A stretch of 64,000 bases of DNA from Salvator merianae (GCA_003586115.2 QVOM02000072.1:3718609-3782608); one strand, 5' to 3'. Shown: positions 33,927-46,650, numbered from the stretch's first letter. Numbers and translations: made by a program. Notes: generated from the sequence alone by a model not told the origin.

Positions 33927-35120
33927 GAGCATGGTCTGTCATCGTAAATTTAATCCGTATCAGAAGAGTACAGCAACTGAATTCATCTTCTGATTGTTCC
34001 CACATTTGCATTTTAACACAGACTCAATTTGAACTTGCTCGTTCTCACACTGATGTTTTCTGCGCATGGCACGGGGAAACTGGACCTTTTCTGCCTCTAC
34101 CCCTCGCCAAATTCCCCTCCCTGTGCAGTCAGTGATTGGATACAGTCCCAACATTCAAATCTTGACTTCACGGGTGCAGGTAAGTCAAGCTCCGCCCTCC
34201 ATATTTCTTGGCTGCTGCCTCAGAACATGGATTCACTTGGCAGCATTACTAGTCATTTGCCATTTGCTCCTTCTTCCCCACCAGTCTGTAGCTACACAAG
34301 CAGAACTTTAATACCACATGTACCATACAATTAAGCTTCTTAAAGGCAGATGGCGATTTCCACTCCTTTGCAATTGCACTTTTGCGCAATTGCACAATTT
34401 AAGAGTAGCGCGAAAGCAGGGAGAGGTCCGTGAGGAGGGGGAAATGTGTGTGGGGGAACGTGGGGGGCCCTCTATTATCGTGATAGTGTAATTAATGGCC
34501 AGCAAATGGACTCTGCCTCCCCTCCCCCCACGACATCCACAGCGGCACATGTCCCACTATGTAGCTGTGTGCTGCCGACAGCAAAACTGATACTGAGTGG
34601 GTTCTTTGTTGGGGCAAAAGGACTGCACCCCCAAACAGGCAGTCTGTTTTTTGGTTTAATCAGCAGATGGAAGGGGAGGAAACTTTTAATTTCTTCCTGG
34701 CAGTGTCAAATGGGGGATAAAGAAAGAGAAAGGACTGCAGCTTAGCAAAGTAAAATGGAGGACAGTTTTCTTTTCTCCTGGCTGCTGGCAAAGGGGGGAT
34801 ATTGGAAGCAGAAGGAATTGCTGTGATTCCTGCCCACCCACAAAGTCTGTCATTGGATGGCAGGAAACGGGAAGCCTTCCCTCTGCAAGGCCCCAAAAAA
34901 GTACAGTCCCTCCCAAACAGTTTCCTTCCGCGTTCTGATATTGCAAAGTAAAGTGGGCTAGCGATCTGGAACGGCTTAAGAACTCATTAAATCCAAATGC
35001 AGAGTAGTCTGGATTTCGCCAATTTAGTCCAGAAAAACTTCGGAAAGACAAGATCCTGTTGGGTCAGCAGGAACTGAAGATAGTCTGTAAACTGATTAAA
35101 TGCCATGTTGGAATGTGACC
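33927..35120 (+). mobile_element. Harbinger-like non-autonomous element, copy C (interior type 1)
   Basis: 1194 bp flanked by TAA (33924-33926 and 35121-35123). Ends GAGCATGGTCTGTCAT and, reversed, GGTCACATTCCAACAT. The interior, with GGCCAGCAAATGGACTCTGC and GTCCCACTATGTAGCTGTGT, is shared with copy A. Inserted in the L1 remnant. Confidence 0.75.
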
Positions 35121-35288
35121 TAAGTGTTAAAGGTAGACTGGGAGGAAAAGAAGAAAAATGGACTGGAGGAGCAGAAACTTCATTATATGTAAGAGCAACT
35201 CATAGAAGACTGGAATGCAACAACAATGTATTCTAATCTTACTCAAGGTGACTGTAGTTTATAATATAAGATCAAATAAAAATGTTTG

Positions 35289-35481
35289 CAGCGACAGCTT
35301 GTCACTTTAAGAATGGGGGTTTGCAAGCCATATGTAGGGGAGATCACTGGCTGCAAAACCACATCCCTCCCTGAACGGGTGGTATAGCAGCCTGCTGCGT
35401 TACTGCGGAGGCCCCGCAGCCAGTGATCTCCCCTTCCTGCAGCTTGTGAACCCCCATTCTTAAAGCGATGAGCCGTCGCTG
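35289..35481. mobile_element. Palindromic hAT MITE with 8-bp target duplication
   Basis: 193 bp, starting CAGCGACAGCTTGTC and ending, reversed, CAGCGACGGCTCATC. Target duplication AATGTTTG at 35281-35288 and 35482-35489. Both arms (about 75 nt) contain CTTTAAGAATGGGGGTT and GGGGAGATCACTGGCTGC, so the element folds almost end to end. Confidence 0.85.
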
Positions 35482-35638
35482 AATGTTTGCCTTCCCAAAT
35501 GCTGTGAACCTAACTTTGTTCTTCTATAATGTGCCTCTTCGGGTAAAAGAGCATGTGCTATGGTTAGGATTACCTAATAGATGCCATCTATGGCACTGTG
35601 GCAAGTGATGCCACAAATACTTCTCCTGGGGCCCCATC

Positions 35639-35842
35639 ACACCTAAATTTTAATCCAGCTTCTGTCCACTTTCAGACTGAGAGAACACATCAGTGAAGTA
35701 TTAAGATGTTTTCTTTCAGCATTACCTAACTCAGAAAATCCACCTTTGGGTTAGATAATGGGGAAAGAAAATGATGAGTCACTTTGCTGATGTGTTCTTT
35801 CAATTCGAAAGTGGACTGAAGCTGGATTAAAACTTAGGTGTG
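35639..35842. mobile_element. Palindromic MITE, ~93-nt arms
   Basis: The left arm 35639-35730 pairs with 35750-35842. Both arms carry TCACACCTAA, TTTTAATCCAGCTTC, GTCCACTTTC and GAACACATCAG. Outer ends CATCACACC and CAGTCACACC. No convincing target duplication. Confidence 0.75.
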
Positions 35843-36780
35843 ACTGTGCTTCTGATTTCCTAAACCACCTTCAATGTCTTGCTATGAGTGTCCCCAGGTT
35901 ATTCTTTGGAGACCTTCTCCTTTTCCATATTTCTTCATCTCATTGGTAACCAAGGGCACCTGTCTGGTGTCATGACAAACTTTCTCAGTTATTGTTTGCC
36001 ACGGTTTCCTGGAAAGATTTCCTGCTCCCATTGTATGGGAGCTGGGAAATTGTGCACTTGTACCGAAAGAGAAACGTGATGTTTTCCCCTCCCCTGAGGA
36101 AAGGGCATCATCTATAAAATATTCTCTCCTAACTGGTATGATCAAGGACATCAGCATTTTTGGGAAAATGGCAGAGGTTTAGTAATAATGACTGCACAAA
36201 GTCATCATTTGAAGATAAAAAATCTGAGTTACTTTGCATTTGCATGATGACCATGGAGAGCAATTTGCATATTTACCCAGGAAAACAAAAGTAAGCAAGG
36301 AAAGGGCATATCTATAAATAAATTAGGTGGTGCAGCTGAAGCTTTTGGTAGGTCTATTCAAATATACAGCATCTCCAAAGAGGAGAAATGGCAGCTTCAA
36401 AATCACTTGTCAAATTTTGAAGTCTGTCAAAAATGGTTAAGCTCTGTAATTCACTCTTAAAGATTCTTATTTTTCCTTTCTTGGCTATGAGCCATTCAAA
36501 TAAAATATGGCAGCTCCTTCTCTGCATATAAAGCCATAAAGCCTTGCTTATCGCATTCCCTTCCCTCTCTTTGCTAGATGCTCCATGGAAACCTGGTGAA
36601 AGCAACCCAGATTCCAAAGGGCACTATGCTCCAACAACACTAACAAAGCACAGGGAAGATAGATTAGAATTACCACAGAATACTGCTGGGATTTCTCCTG
36701 CTTGTTGCTTGTGGCAATGGCCCTGCTGCAACTGCTTGAGAGAATTTACCGGTCTCCTAGGAAGCTTCCCATGTTGTTGA

Positions 36781-38080
36781 ATACAGGAAATGATTTGTCT
36801 ATCTGGACTTTCAGAAGGCTTTTGACAAAGTCCATCATCAAAGACTCCTGAATAAGCTCAGCAGTCACAGAATAAGAGGAAAGGTCCTGTCCAGGATTGG
36901 TAACTGGCTAAAGGACAGGAAACAGAGAGCAGGAATTAATGGTCAGTTCTCAGAGTGGAAAGAGGTGAGAAGTGGAGTCCATCAGTGTTCTATATTAGGA
37001 CCTCTGCTTTTTAATTTATTCATAAATGATCCAGACACAGGGGTAAATATTGAGTTAGCGAAGTTTGCTGATGGCACTAAATTGTTCAGGGTAGTAAAAA
37101 CTGAAAATGATTGTAAAGAGTTCCAGAGGGATCTCTTGGAATTGGGTGAGTGGGCAACAATGTGGCAAATGCACTTCAGTCTTAGCAAGTGCAAAGTGAT
37201 GCACATCAGGGCAAAGAAACCCAATTACATCTATAAATTGATGGGGGCCAAACTTTCTGTGAAAAAGATCTTGGGGTTCTGGTAGACAGCTCAATGAAGG
37301 TGTCAACCCAGTGTGCAGCGGCAGCAAAAAAAGCAAATTCAATGCTAGGGGTAATTAGAAAGGGAATAGAAAACAAGTCAGCAAATGTCATTGTGCCTCT
37401 TTACAAATCTATGGTGAGGTCACACTTGGAATATTTTGTATAATTCTGGTCACCTCACCTCAGAAAGGACACTGTGGAACTGGAGAAGGTACAGAAAAGG
37501 GCAACCAGAATGATCAAGGGCCTGGAACACCTTCCTTACGAAATCAGGCTGCAACGCCTTGGCCTCTTCAGCCTTGAAAAGCAGCGTTTAAGAGGAGACC
37601 TGACTGAAGTATATAAAATCATGCATGGTATGGATAAGGTGGACAGAGAGAAGTTTTTTTTCTCTCTCACACAACACTAGGATCAGGGGGCACTCTCTGA
37701 AGCTGATGGGTAGGAGATTTAGGACCGACAGGGGGAAGTATTTTTTCACCCAGAGGGTCATCAGGAATTTATTACCGGACAAGGTGGTGACTGCAATCAG
37801 CCTGGCTAGCTTTAAGAATGTATTGGACAGATTCATGGAGGTCAGGTGTATCAATGGCTTCTAGAATGGATGCCTAGGTACTGCCTCCAGGTTGGAAAGA
37901 CAGGCAGGATGTCTGTAAAACCATTTGCGGGGAGTCAAGAGCAGGTGAAGGTTTTGCCTTTTTATTCTGCTTGAGATGTCCAAAAGCAATTGGTGGGCCA
38001 CCGTGTGAAACAGAATGCTGGACTAGACGGGCCGTGGCCTGATCCAGCAAGGTTCCTCTTATGCTCTTATGGAAATACTC
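36781..38080 (+). pseudogene. CR1-group LINE ORF2, 3' half
   Basis: Reads YLDFQKAFDKVHHQRLLNKL, WLKDRKQRAGING, ILGPLLFNLFIND and LAKFADGTKLFRVV, then EWATMWQMHFSLSKCKVMHI. After a frameshift it continues with LEKVQKRATRMIKGLEHLPY and RLQRLGLFSLEKQRLRGDLT. The catalytic FADD is FADG (about 37059-37073). It ends CTGGACTAGACGGGCCGTGG and TTATGCTCTTATG, a terminal-unit end in the CR1 manner. Same subfamily as 51540-53075. Not functional. Confidence 0.8.
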
Positions 38081-41000
38081 TGTCATAAGAGTCATTTCCT
38101 GCGTTTGATGACACCCTCCCCAATTGTCAAGTTCAAAGACCAGTTTTGATCTTGAGAGTAAGAGGAGATGGTGGCATGTGAAGAGCACATCCCAGCATTA
38201 AGACTGGTGCTACGAGCATAATGCTATCCTTAGTGCACAAAGGGGGCTACGCTTACAGTGCGTCATCCCCTGCTGTGCAAACATTGCCACACTTTCTCTT
38301 TCTCTCCTTGATTTGAGAACTTGCACTGTAATTTTCCTGTAAGCAAAGGAAAGTGGTTAGTAACTAGCTATATCCAAACAAATGAAACGTATGGATCAGG
38401 ACTTGGAGCAGAGGGGAGGAGGCGTAAATGGCAATTATAAATCTGCTTTTCAGGTGCACAGTGAAGTAGAATATGGTTCAGGGACCTGAAAGGGAAGCTT
38501 CTCACTGCTGCTTCACTGTTATCTCTTTTGCCCTGCAAGATCTGATCTTCAAGATGTCCCTGAAACAGATTAAAACAAGCATAACACAGTAATACAAAAT
38601 ATATTGGCAGCAGATAAAACCAATCAAGAGAGAGACAATAAAGAAAACTGGAACAATAGTGGAAGTCTTAGGATCCAGCAGCATCAACAAAGTTGTCTTG
38701 TTGGTTCAAACGTTACCTTTTGCGTTACAGGGAAAACAACCACACTTTGCTCTGTAGAATTTAATAGCAATGTACATTTTTCAGGTGTTTCATGACAGTC
38801 ATGGAATTCAAGAGAAAAATGAAGGGAAGGGTTTTTGAGACTTGCTAAACAAAAGTTTTACCTTCCATTTCACAAGTTTCTTCTGCAGACAAATCACAAC
38901 AAAATGTGTGGTCTCGTGTTCAATGTGTAATATTTTTCTTCTAATCTGCAGTTTCTGCAGAGTACAATTTTTCTGCACAGAAAGTACATCACATTATTCC
39001 ATGCCCTTTATATTTAAGGTGTACCCATATTGTGGATTTATAGAGAGTGGACTTTGGCATTCCAGGGAAGGGTGAGGAGGCAGCCCCTTCTTTTTGTGAC
39101 AACCGATCATTTACAGTGCCAGCCTTATCAGAGAGGACACACTTTTAGGCTTGATTTTTTTTTTTTTTAATCTAAACATTTTGTGCAGAGTCACAGCTTT
39201 GGCTACATAAAAGCCCTACATAAAGCCCTTTCCCAGAAAAGAAAGGAGCAATTTTGCACATGAATGAAGCTGAGCAAAACAGTGAAAAGCAGCATGGCAA
39301 ACCAAACTGTAGCTGTACTGCTGCTCTGCTCTGCTCTGCTCCAGCACATTCATACTGTGTGCCAAAACAATTTTAAGGCCCTTTTCCCGTGTCAACAGCC
39401 AGAAAAGAAAATAATGATTTTGCGCAGGAATGGAGCAGAGCAAACAAGGGAAAAGGCTGCAAGATTGATGGGAGGTGTGAGCCCATCATTTGTAATCACT
39501 GAGAGGAGTTTTTAAAAATTTATTTATTGTTTATTGATTAGTCTGAGGACCATATCAACTTTATACATAAAAAGAAAAAAATTTAAAACATTAAAAAGAA
39601 ACAAAATTACAATTGCTGTATAATACAGAGGACAAAACAAGAAACCAAAACAAGGTATATCCTATGTTGATTGCTTGTCTGGACTTGAACCTCCTGTCCT
39701 CTACACCATATGGGTCAGTAAAGAATCTCTTATTTGTGTGGACCTTTGTAGGAAAAGTGCTTTCTGTTTTGTTGTATGAGGCTTTGAACCCTTAAGTAGG
39801 AATAGGAGTATAGCCTCTGGAGGCCAAAAGTTCTTGTTGGACAAAATACAGACCACAGGAGAGCAAGATGAGTGCTGCGTTCTCAATTTCGACAGAGATT
39901 GGTGTTGTAAAGTCAGAACTGTCCACTGCAGGTTAGACATGAAACTTCCTTTGGTATGTCAAAAAACAAAAGAAAGCTGCACAGAACACGCATTGACTAT
40001 TTTGAGTCTATTCTCCTGACATGGAGTTCTAGTGGATTTTTTTTTTAATGGGCAGTAAGGCTTGTGTGTAGCTATAGCCTAACGTATGTATTACTGATTT
40101 TATATTAATTCTTATTTTAAGATTTCTTGCATTTTTGTTTTTCTGTTAACCACAAATTGTTTTGTAGAGCTACAGAAATAATAGTAGCCTAGCTGGACAT
40201 CACACAGGGTATGTGGTAGAAAAGTACTTTATTAGAGCAATTTAAAAAATAAAAAATAACATTTGCAGATGGAAAAGAAAGAAAAATTAAGACTTCAATC
40301 ACTAGATTTCCAACCTGTATGTCACAATGATTGCCTTTTCCAGATGACTATTAAATTTCAATGAAATGCGTTTATTTCCTCCCCAGCATGTAATCAATTT
40401 ATATGCATGGAGGCAGTAGATTTACAGACAGATGATGACTCACATTGTGAAGAAACTCCCAGTGGTTCAACATAACATTAAGTTTTCAAATAATATAAGC
40501 CAGTAGCTTGAGTGATAACATAGCAATGATGAGTTGCTTTTATTAAGTTATGCTGCAACATCCTATATTTTATATAGGACTGCCAATCAACTAATAGCCT
40601 ATTAAATTAATTATTTTGCACATTCCAGGAAAGCTAGAAATTACTAAGCAAAACCATACAGAATTCAATTAGAAGGAAAGACTCTAATGAATATTTTCTT
40701 TGGATTACTTTTTACAGTCAAACAGAATCAAAATAAATGATATATAGATCAACAAACGGATCAACAGATTTCTCTTTAGCTTTATGTCTCATTAATTAAT
40801 TGATTGTAGTTTAACTGATTAATCGACTAATTGAGCCAATCTGCTCTTGCTGTCTTTAAATTTTAAAAGGTGAGTCCTCTATTTTCATATGGCCCCATCA
40901 GTCCCAATAAAAAGCAAGTGAGCTCTTTATCAGAATATCTTTATCTTCACCCTTAGAGTTAATATGCAGTTGTTCAAATGTTGTTCCCATCAGTCCTAAC

Positions 41001-41698
41001 TCCTAACGGTTATGGACAATGGCAAGGAATTATAGGATATGCAATTCAGTGACATTTGGAGAGCCACCCGTTAACCACTTCCTTATTCAACATAACTTAT
41101 TTTTATTCCATTGTCACCTCTGCCCCACTTTAGTTTCAATGTTTTTGTCCGTCAGCATAATTCTAACTTGGCCACTATCCTTGCCTGTATGTACACATAA
41201 GCAATAGCAAGGCTGCAGGGATGGCTATGCTGTGGCTGCCATCAACCCTTGTCATTGATCAGACTCACTAGAGTTCAGGGGTATCATAGTTCAGCAACAC
41301 CTAGAGAGCAACATTTTCACACCAATGCTCTGTAAAAAGAATATTGCACTTAAAACTAGAACCCAGTGTGGCAGTAGGTTCACAAGTCAGTAGAGAACTT
41401 GCTGTAGCAAGGGAAAGGGAGGGGACATGTGTCTGTTCCTCAAAATGTCTTTATTAATGATATAAATTCAAAAATAGTTTGGGAATTAGTCAGAACAAAG
41501 ATTAAAGTGTGTATTGAGAATTAGCATTCACGCTGATTATTGGGCAAGGGGAAATCAGCTTTATAAACAGTAGGGATGCTAGAGTCTATTATTTTTGCTA
41601 CTATCTACAAACAGAACTTCAGCCAATATATGCAATAAAAGATATTAGTATACAAGCACTAGTCCCATCCCCATCCCCAGCCATAGTCCATGCTCCAA
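38081..41698. other. No recognised feature
   Basis: Long A/T-rich stretch. Short frames only; no exon, LINE domain or foldback that I can support. Confidence 0.35.
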
Positions 41699-41786
41699 CC
41701 CTGACCCTGACCCTGACCCTGACCCCAGCCCTGGTCCTGGCCCAAGCCCTGGCCCTCTCTGTTATCTTTTTAGGGTTAGGGTTAGT
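41699..41786. repeat. Short telomere-like interstitial repeats
   Basis: (CCCTGA)4 at about 41699-41724, a telomere-variant C-rich strand, followed after some 45 nt by TTAGGGTTAGGGTTAG at about 41772-41786. The two runs are in opposite polarity. Confidence 0.6.
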
Positions 41787-42294
41787 ATACATAAACAATG
41801 ACATTCCTCACTCTGTTAGTATCAGTCAAAGGAAGAGGGTTATAAACTCATATAACACTTTATTTCAGAGTGGAAAGGTGAGAAAGACAAAGGAAGGTCA
41901 AGGGTGTATCTCTTACATGAAACAAGCCAGTGACAGTGCTTAATGAAGGACTATAGCAACATCTGGCAATAAAACAGTTTCACCAAGAGCAGCTGCTCAT
42001 TGCATCTTGAGTTAATGGGTAGACAGCAGCCTTCAAGTCCCTTTACTGTCCACACACTAACAATAAATCCCACTACGGCTATAATTGCATACCACACTGC
42101 CTATAAACGTATCTTGGTTCTACCTTCCTTGATGACCTCTGCTTTTGCCCTAATTTATAAACTCCATGATTCAGAATGCAAAAGGTGGAGGACTGTAAGA
42201 AGAGTCAGGCAAAGGATGGAGAGAAGAGGTTTCAAGACTAGATTCGTGACCCAGCTGCTAGGCACTGCTTAGCTAAATCAGGGCCCCACAAAAA

Positions 42295-44388
42295 GGCCCA
42301 ATACAAAGTTTGTCCCCTAGTGAGCAGAAGGCAGAGGTACAGTTGGAAGGTCAGCAAAACTCAGTTGGATGCTCTTAGCCCTGCTGCTCTGGAGATTTTA
42401 GCAAGCACTTCACCCAAGAGGAAGAGAACATGAGGTCAGAACTATGTTTAGGCATCCATGGTACCTTCTATAGTCTAGTCTGGGAAAGCAAGAAGAAGAA
42501 AAGCAGTATAGAGTGAGATTTATGCTGAGGATGCCTCTAATATGCCAGCTCAGGACTTCATGACCTCCATGGCAACCTTGGTCTGTCTCATTAGGGTATG
42601 GGTCCAACACATGCTGCAGGACACACTCTTGATCTGGTCTTTGCTACAGTGTGGGAAGGTGAGGATCTGTTGGTAGGAAGGCCATTGTCATGGATGGATG
42701 ATTTTCTGGTGAAGTTTCAGTTTATGGCATCAGTTTCTTGCTGCAGGGGTTAAGAACCCATTGAAATGGTCCATCCTTGGAGACTTGTTGTTTTATTGCA
42801 GGATGAATCTGATTGATTCGTGATAGCTCTGGGGCAGTCTCCAGTTGACATGGCTGGTGCTCTTATTGAGTCTCTGGTCTTACTTTGTAATCATGAGGTG
42901 ACTAGAGCTATTGACATGATTGCTCCTAAATGAGGCCCTGCAGAGCTCCTAAGGCACCCTGGCATAGTGGGGAACTGTGTGCAATAAAGCAGGAGGCCCA
43001 ACAGCTACAGCTCAAGTGGTGTAAATTTCAATCTGACCATTGCGTCCTCAAGTGCCCATCCAACAGAGTTGTTCCGAGTGTTCAAAGGACTTTTATCATC
43101 CAGCCATAAAGATCTGTTTATGCCACTTTCAGAGGCTCTCTGTGATAAAGTTGAGGGGCACTTTCAGGACAAATTTGCTCAGATTTGCATGGAATTGTAC
43201 TCCATGGTTATGCATGGTTTAATCGAAGTATCTGGAGCACTGTCTGGTCTTGTTATTTTGAACCAGTTTCAATTATTGCAGGCTGAGGAAGTGGACAAGC
43301 TGCTTGCAAGGGTCTGACCCACTACTTGTCTCCTTGAACCTTGTCCATCATGACTAATTAAAGCTAGCTAAGGGCATATGGCTGGGTGGACCCAGGAAAT
43401 GATAAATGTCTCATTGTTGGAGGGGGGTGAGTGCCAGCAGCAGTTAAGGAAGTGGTGATATGCCCTCTCCTGAAGAGGTCCTCCCTGGATGCAGAGGTGT
43501 TAAACAACTATCACCCAGTTGCTAACATTCCCTTTGGGGGCTAACTGGAGACTGTGGTGGCTACCAAGCTACAGGCATTCTTGGAGGAAATGGATTATCT
43601 TGACCCATTTCAGTCTGGCTTCAGGCAGGGGTATGGTACTGAGACTGCCTTGGTCACCCTAATGGATGACCTTTTTGGGGAGAGGGACAGGGACAAGGAC
43701 AATGTAATCCTGTTGATTCTCCTTGATTTCTCAACAACTTTTGATACCTTTGACCATGGTATCCCAGTAGAGCAACTTCAGGAATTGGAAATTGTAGATG
43801 CTGTTCTATACTGGTTGCCTTCCTGTCTCCAAGGTAGACTCCAAAAAGTAGTAGGAAACTTTTGTTCCGCCCCTTGGAAGCTCTCATGTGGAATTCCTCA
43901 AGGATCAGTTCTGTCCTCTATGCTGTTTAACATTTATATGAAACTCCTAGAAGAGGTAATCAGGAAATTTGGAGCAAGGTTCTACCAGTACGCAGATGAG
44001 ACCCAACTCTATTTCTCTATTCCTTCTGAGACAGGTGAAGCAGTCAAGGTGCTTGATCTCTGCCTGGAGGCAATAATGGGCTGGATGTGGACTGATAAAT
44101 TGAAACTGAATCCAGACAAGATGAAGATACTGTGTGTCACTGGGGCTTGAGTCCAGGAAGTTGGAAGGCACCCAATTTTTGATGGGGTTGTTTTGACCCA
44201 GAAAGAAAGGGCGCATGATCTGGGGATGCTTCAGGATTCATCATTGTCACTTGAAGCTCAGGTGGCAGCAGTAGCCAGGAGTGCTTACCTGCACCTCTGA
44301 CTGCTAGATATATCAATGACATCCATAAGGGCTCAATACAAATTTTGTCCCCAAGTGAGCAGAAGGCAGAGGTACCACTGGAAGGTCA
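42295..44388. repeat. Pair of ~55-bp direct repeats flanking an L2 fragment
   Basis: 42295-42352 and 44332-44388 share CAATACAAA-TTTGTCCCC, AGTGAGCAGAAGGCAGAGG and TGGAAGGTCA. They bracket almost exactly the L2 remnant. Confidence 0.6.
42560..44310 (+). pseudogene. L2-type LINE, endonuclease end through reverse transcriptase
   Basis: Longest LINE remnant here. The end of the endonuclease is GPTHAAGHTLDLVFATV (42601-42651). The reverse transcriptase is open over 198 codons at 43554-44150: DPFQSGFRQGYGTETAL, LILLDFSTTFDTFDHGI (motif A), CGIPQGSVLSSMLFNIYMK (motif B), YQYADETQLYFSIPS (motif C; YADD changed to YADE) and NPDKMKILCV. The region between endonuclease and reverse transcriptase has many stops. 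Loss of the second catalytic Asp argues that even the open part is dead. Confidence 0.85.
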
Positions 44389-44536
44389 AAATAAAGCTAC
44401 AGAAAGGGCTGCCATGCTATGGCGCTGGTAAACTGAAGAGGAACCTGGTTAGTGCATGCTCCCTTCCTTGCCACTTACATACCCCCTAGATGGCTGCTTC
44501 ACTTCATCCATATACCTGCCATGTATTCCTTTCTCC

Positions 44537-45336
44537 TATGGATGGGTGAAAACTTTCGCCACCTTCGCCTTTCGCAGCGAAAACAGCGTTTCCGCTGTTT
44601 TCCTGCGAAGGGCGAAAAAACCCTTCCCCGCGAACGCGAAGAGCGGAAAACTTACCTTGTCTTCGCTGCCTTCACTGCCTAGTAAAAGTTCTACTTCCTC
44701 CAACGTGGAGAAAGTAGAATTTCTACTGACTGCTGTACTGGTGTCAGCAGTTGGTCAATATATTTGACTGACTGCTACAACAACCTATTGGATGCCTCGC
44801 TTCCCTGCTGCCAGGGAAACAGGCATCCAATAGAGGCTTACCTGATGGGAGGGGGGAGCGCAGACGGGCTGGAGGGCTCGAAAAGGATGCGCGCCGCATG
44901 GTTCTACGAACGGTAAGTTTTTTACTTTACTTTTTTATTTTTATTTTACTTGTGTGTTGGGGGGATGAAGGGGCTTTTCTTTTCTTTTTTATTTTATTTG
45001 TATGTGGGGTGTGTGTAGGGCTTTTCTTTTTGATTTTATTTGTGTGGGGGGTGCAGGGTGTAGGGGCGGCATGGCTTAATTGGCAGCAATTGCCCAGCCT
45101 GCCGCCTCTGTGCCCATTCACCCTTAAAGATATGAACTGCCACCATATCTTTAAGGTTTGATGGGTACAGAGCCAGTGGGCTGGCCAGTGGCTGGCAACG
45201 AAGCCATGTGCGAAAAGCTTTGCAGCAAAGCGAAGCCGGCATCTTTCGGCGAGTTTTTTTTCGCACGAAAAATTTTTTTGCCGGCTTCGCTTCGCTGCGA
45301 AGCGAACACCGAAAAATGTCTTCGTGCACATCCCTA
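44537..45336. mobile_element. hAT-type non-autonomous element, 800 bp, 8-bp target duplication
   Basis: Perfect 8-bp duplication CTTTCTCC at 44529-44536 and 45337-45344. Ends TATGGATGGGTG and, reversed, TAGGGATGTGCA. Subterminal regions are rich in TTCGC/GCGAA repeats on both sides (44560-44650 and 45190-45312). Inside lies a hairpin, CCTTAAAGATATG with CATATCTTTAAGG near 45122-45156, and T/G-rich stretches. No transposase frame. Confidence 0.85.
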
Positions 45337-45572
45337 CTTTCTCCCCACTTGCCATGAATTCTATATGCCTAGCATGCATTCACCCTCCTCCTGTCTCACT
45401 GGCCCATCTGGTGCATGATCATTTTTCACCCCCTTGGCAGGTTTCTTCCCCAGATGGCTCAGAACCTGCAGTCTGGGCCCAAAAATCCATAGCGAAGAGC
45501 ATCACTGAAGTGATAACATCTTTTTATCCACTAACTTGGGAGTGCAGAACAATCTGACTGGAATTCAGAAAT

Positions 45573-45660
45573 TTAGGCCTTTTCTGCACTGGGCCTTATT
45601 CCAGATTATACTCTGGAATAGGGACCTGTTGTCTGCATGCTAGTGCGGGCTATTCTCTAA
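45573..45660 (+). mobile_element. Foldback element family F1, half copy
   Basis: GGCCTTTTCTGCACTGGGCC, TTATTCCAGATTATACTC, TGGAATAGGGACCTG. The left arm only, as at 8541-8640. Confidence 0.6.
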
Positions 45661-46650
45661 TGCCATCACCCAACATCTGTTGCTTCCTCATCTTAATGAT
45701 GGGGCTAGCCTTGATGACAGCAGCAGACAAAGTATGCCACCTCTGATCATCTACAGGCAGGACCACGATTCTTCATGTTCTTGCCTCAAGCCAGGATGTC
45801 CTAATTCCTTTACCCTGATGCTCCCCGTCTGTTACTGCACTTTGTTCCTCTTCCTCTTTTCACAGTCCCATAACCAGCATTCCTTCCGTGTACGGTGTCA
45901 GACTGTGTGGTGGTCAGCGTAAAACCCGCTGCCTTTTCCAGATTTTCAGAGAAGACATAAAATAAAAACTTGGAACTAAATCGATATTTACTGAAGATCA
46001 GCGCAAATGTAAAATCCATAGTGTCACCACCTGCACCAAATAAAACATTATGCACACGTTTCTTCTTAGAATGGATTTTAATAATGAACTTCACAGTCTT
46101 ATAACGGCCTGCAATGGACCAGCTGAGGTCTTAAACACACACACACCCATTGCACACACACCCTACCATTCAACAGATTATCTTTTTTCTGCTCTTTAAG
46201 CATCAGTGCAAGTTTAGTCATCTGGCACAATCATATTAACAACAACTCTCACTCTGGCATAAGTGATCCATCTTAAAGAGGATATATAGTATTCATTTTC
46301 TTAAAAACACAATCAGTCTTCTCTAAGTCTAGTGTGTAATCTATCAGCTGTTACTTGGCTGCTATAACATATCATATGGTTATTCTTGATCATGGAAGAC
46401 TCTCCTTATCTACAGTATTCCTCGTTTTTTTTAAAAAAAAATTCCTGTCACAATCACAGTGAAGCTATTTCTTGATAGTTATTAAAATGTTTCCTTATAT
46501 AAGTGGTGTGCCATCTGGAAGTGAGGGCGGGGCTCTTGGATCTTTAATACAGGTGAGGACTTTTCAGCACATATTACTTACATTTCCAGCTACATCTGCC
46601 AAAACCTCCTCCTCTTCTGCTATCCAAATAATAAAGATGTAGGAGCCCAG

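Noticed and set aside
43554..44150. 198-codon open frame as a host gene
   Set aside because: It is an L2 reverse transcriptase with recognisable motifs A-C, YADE in place of YADD, and LINE remnants on both sides.
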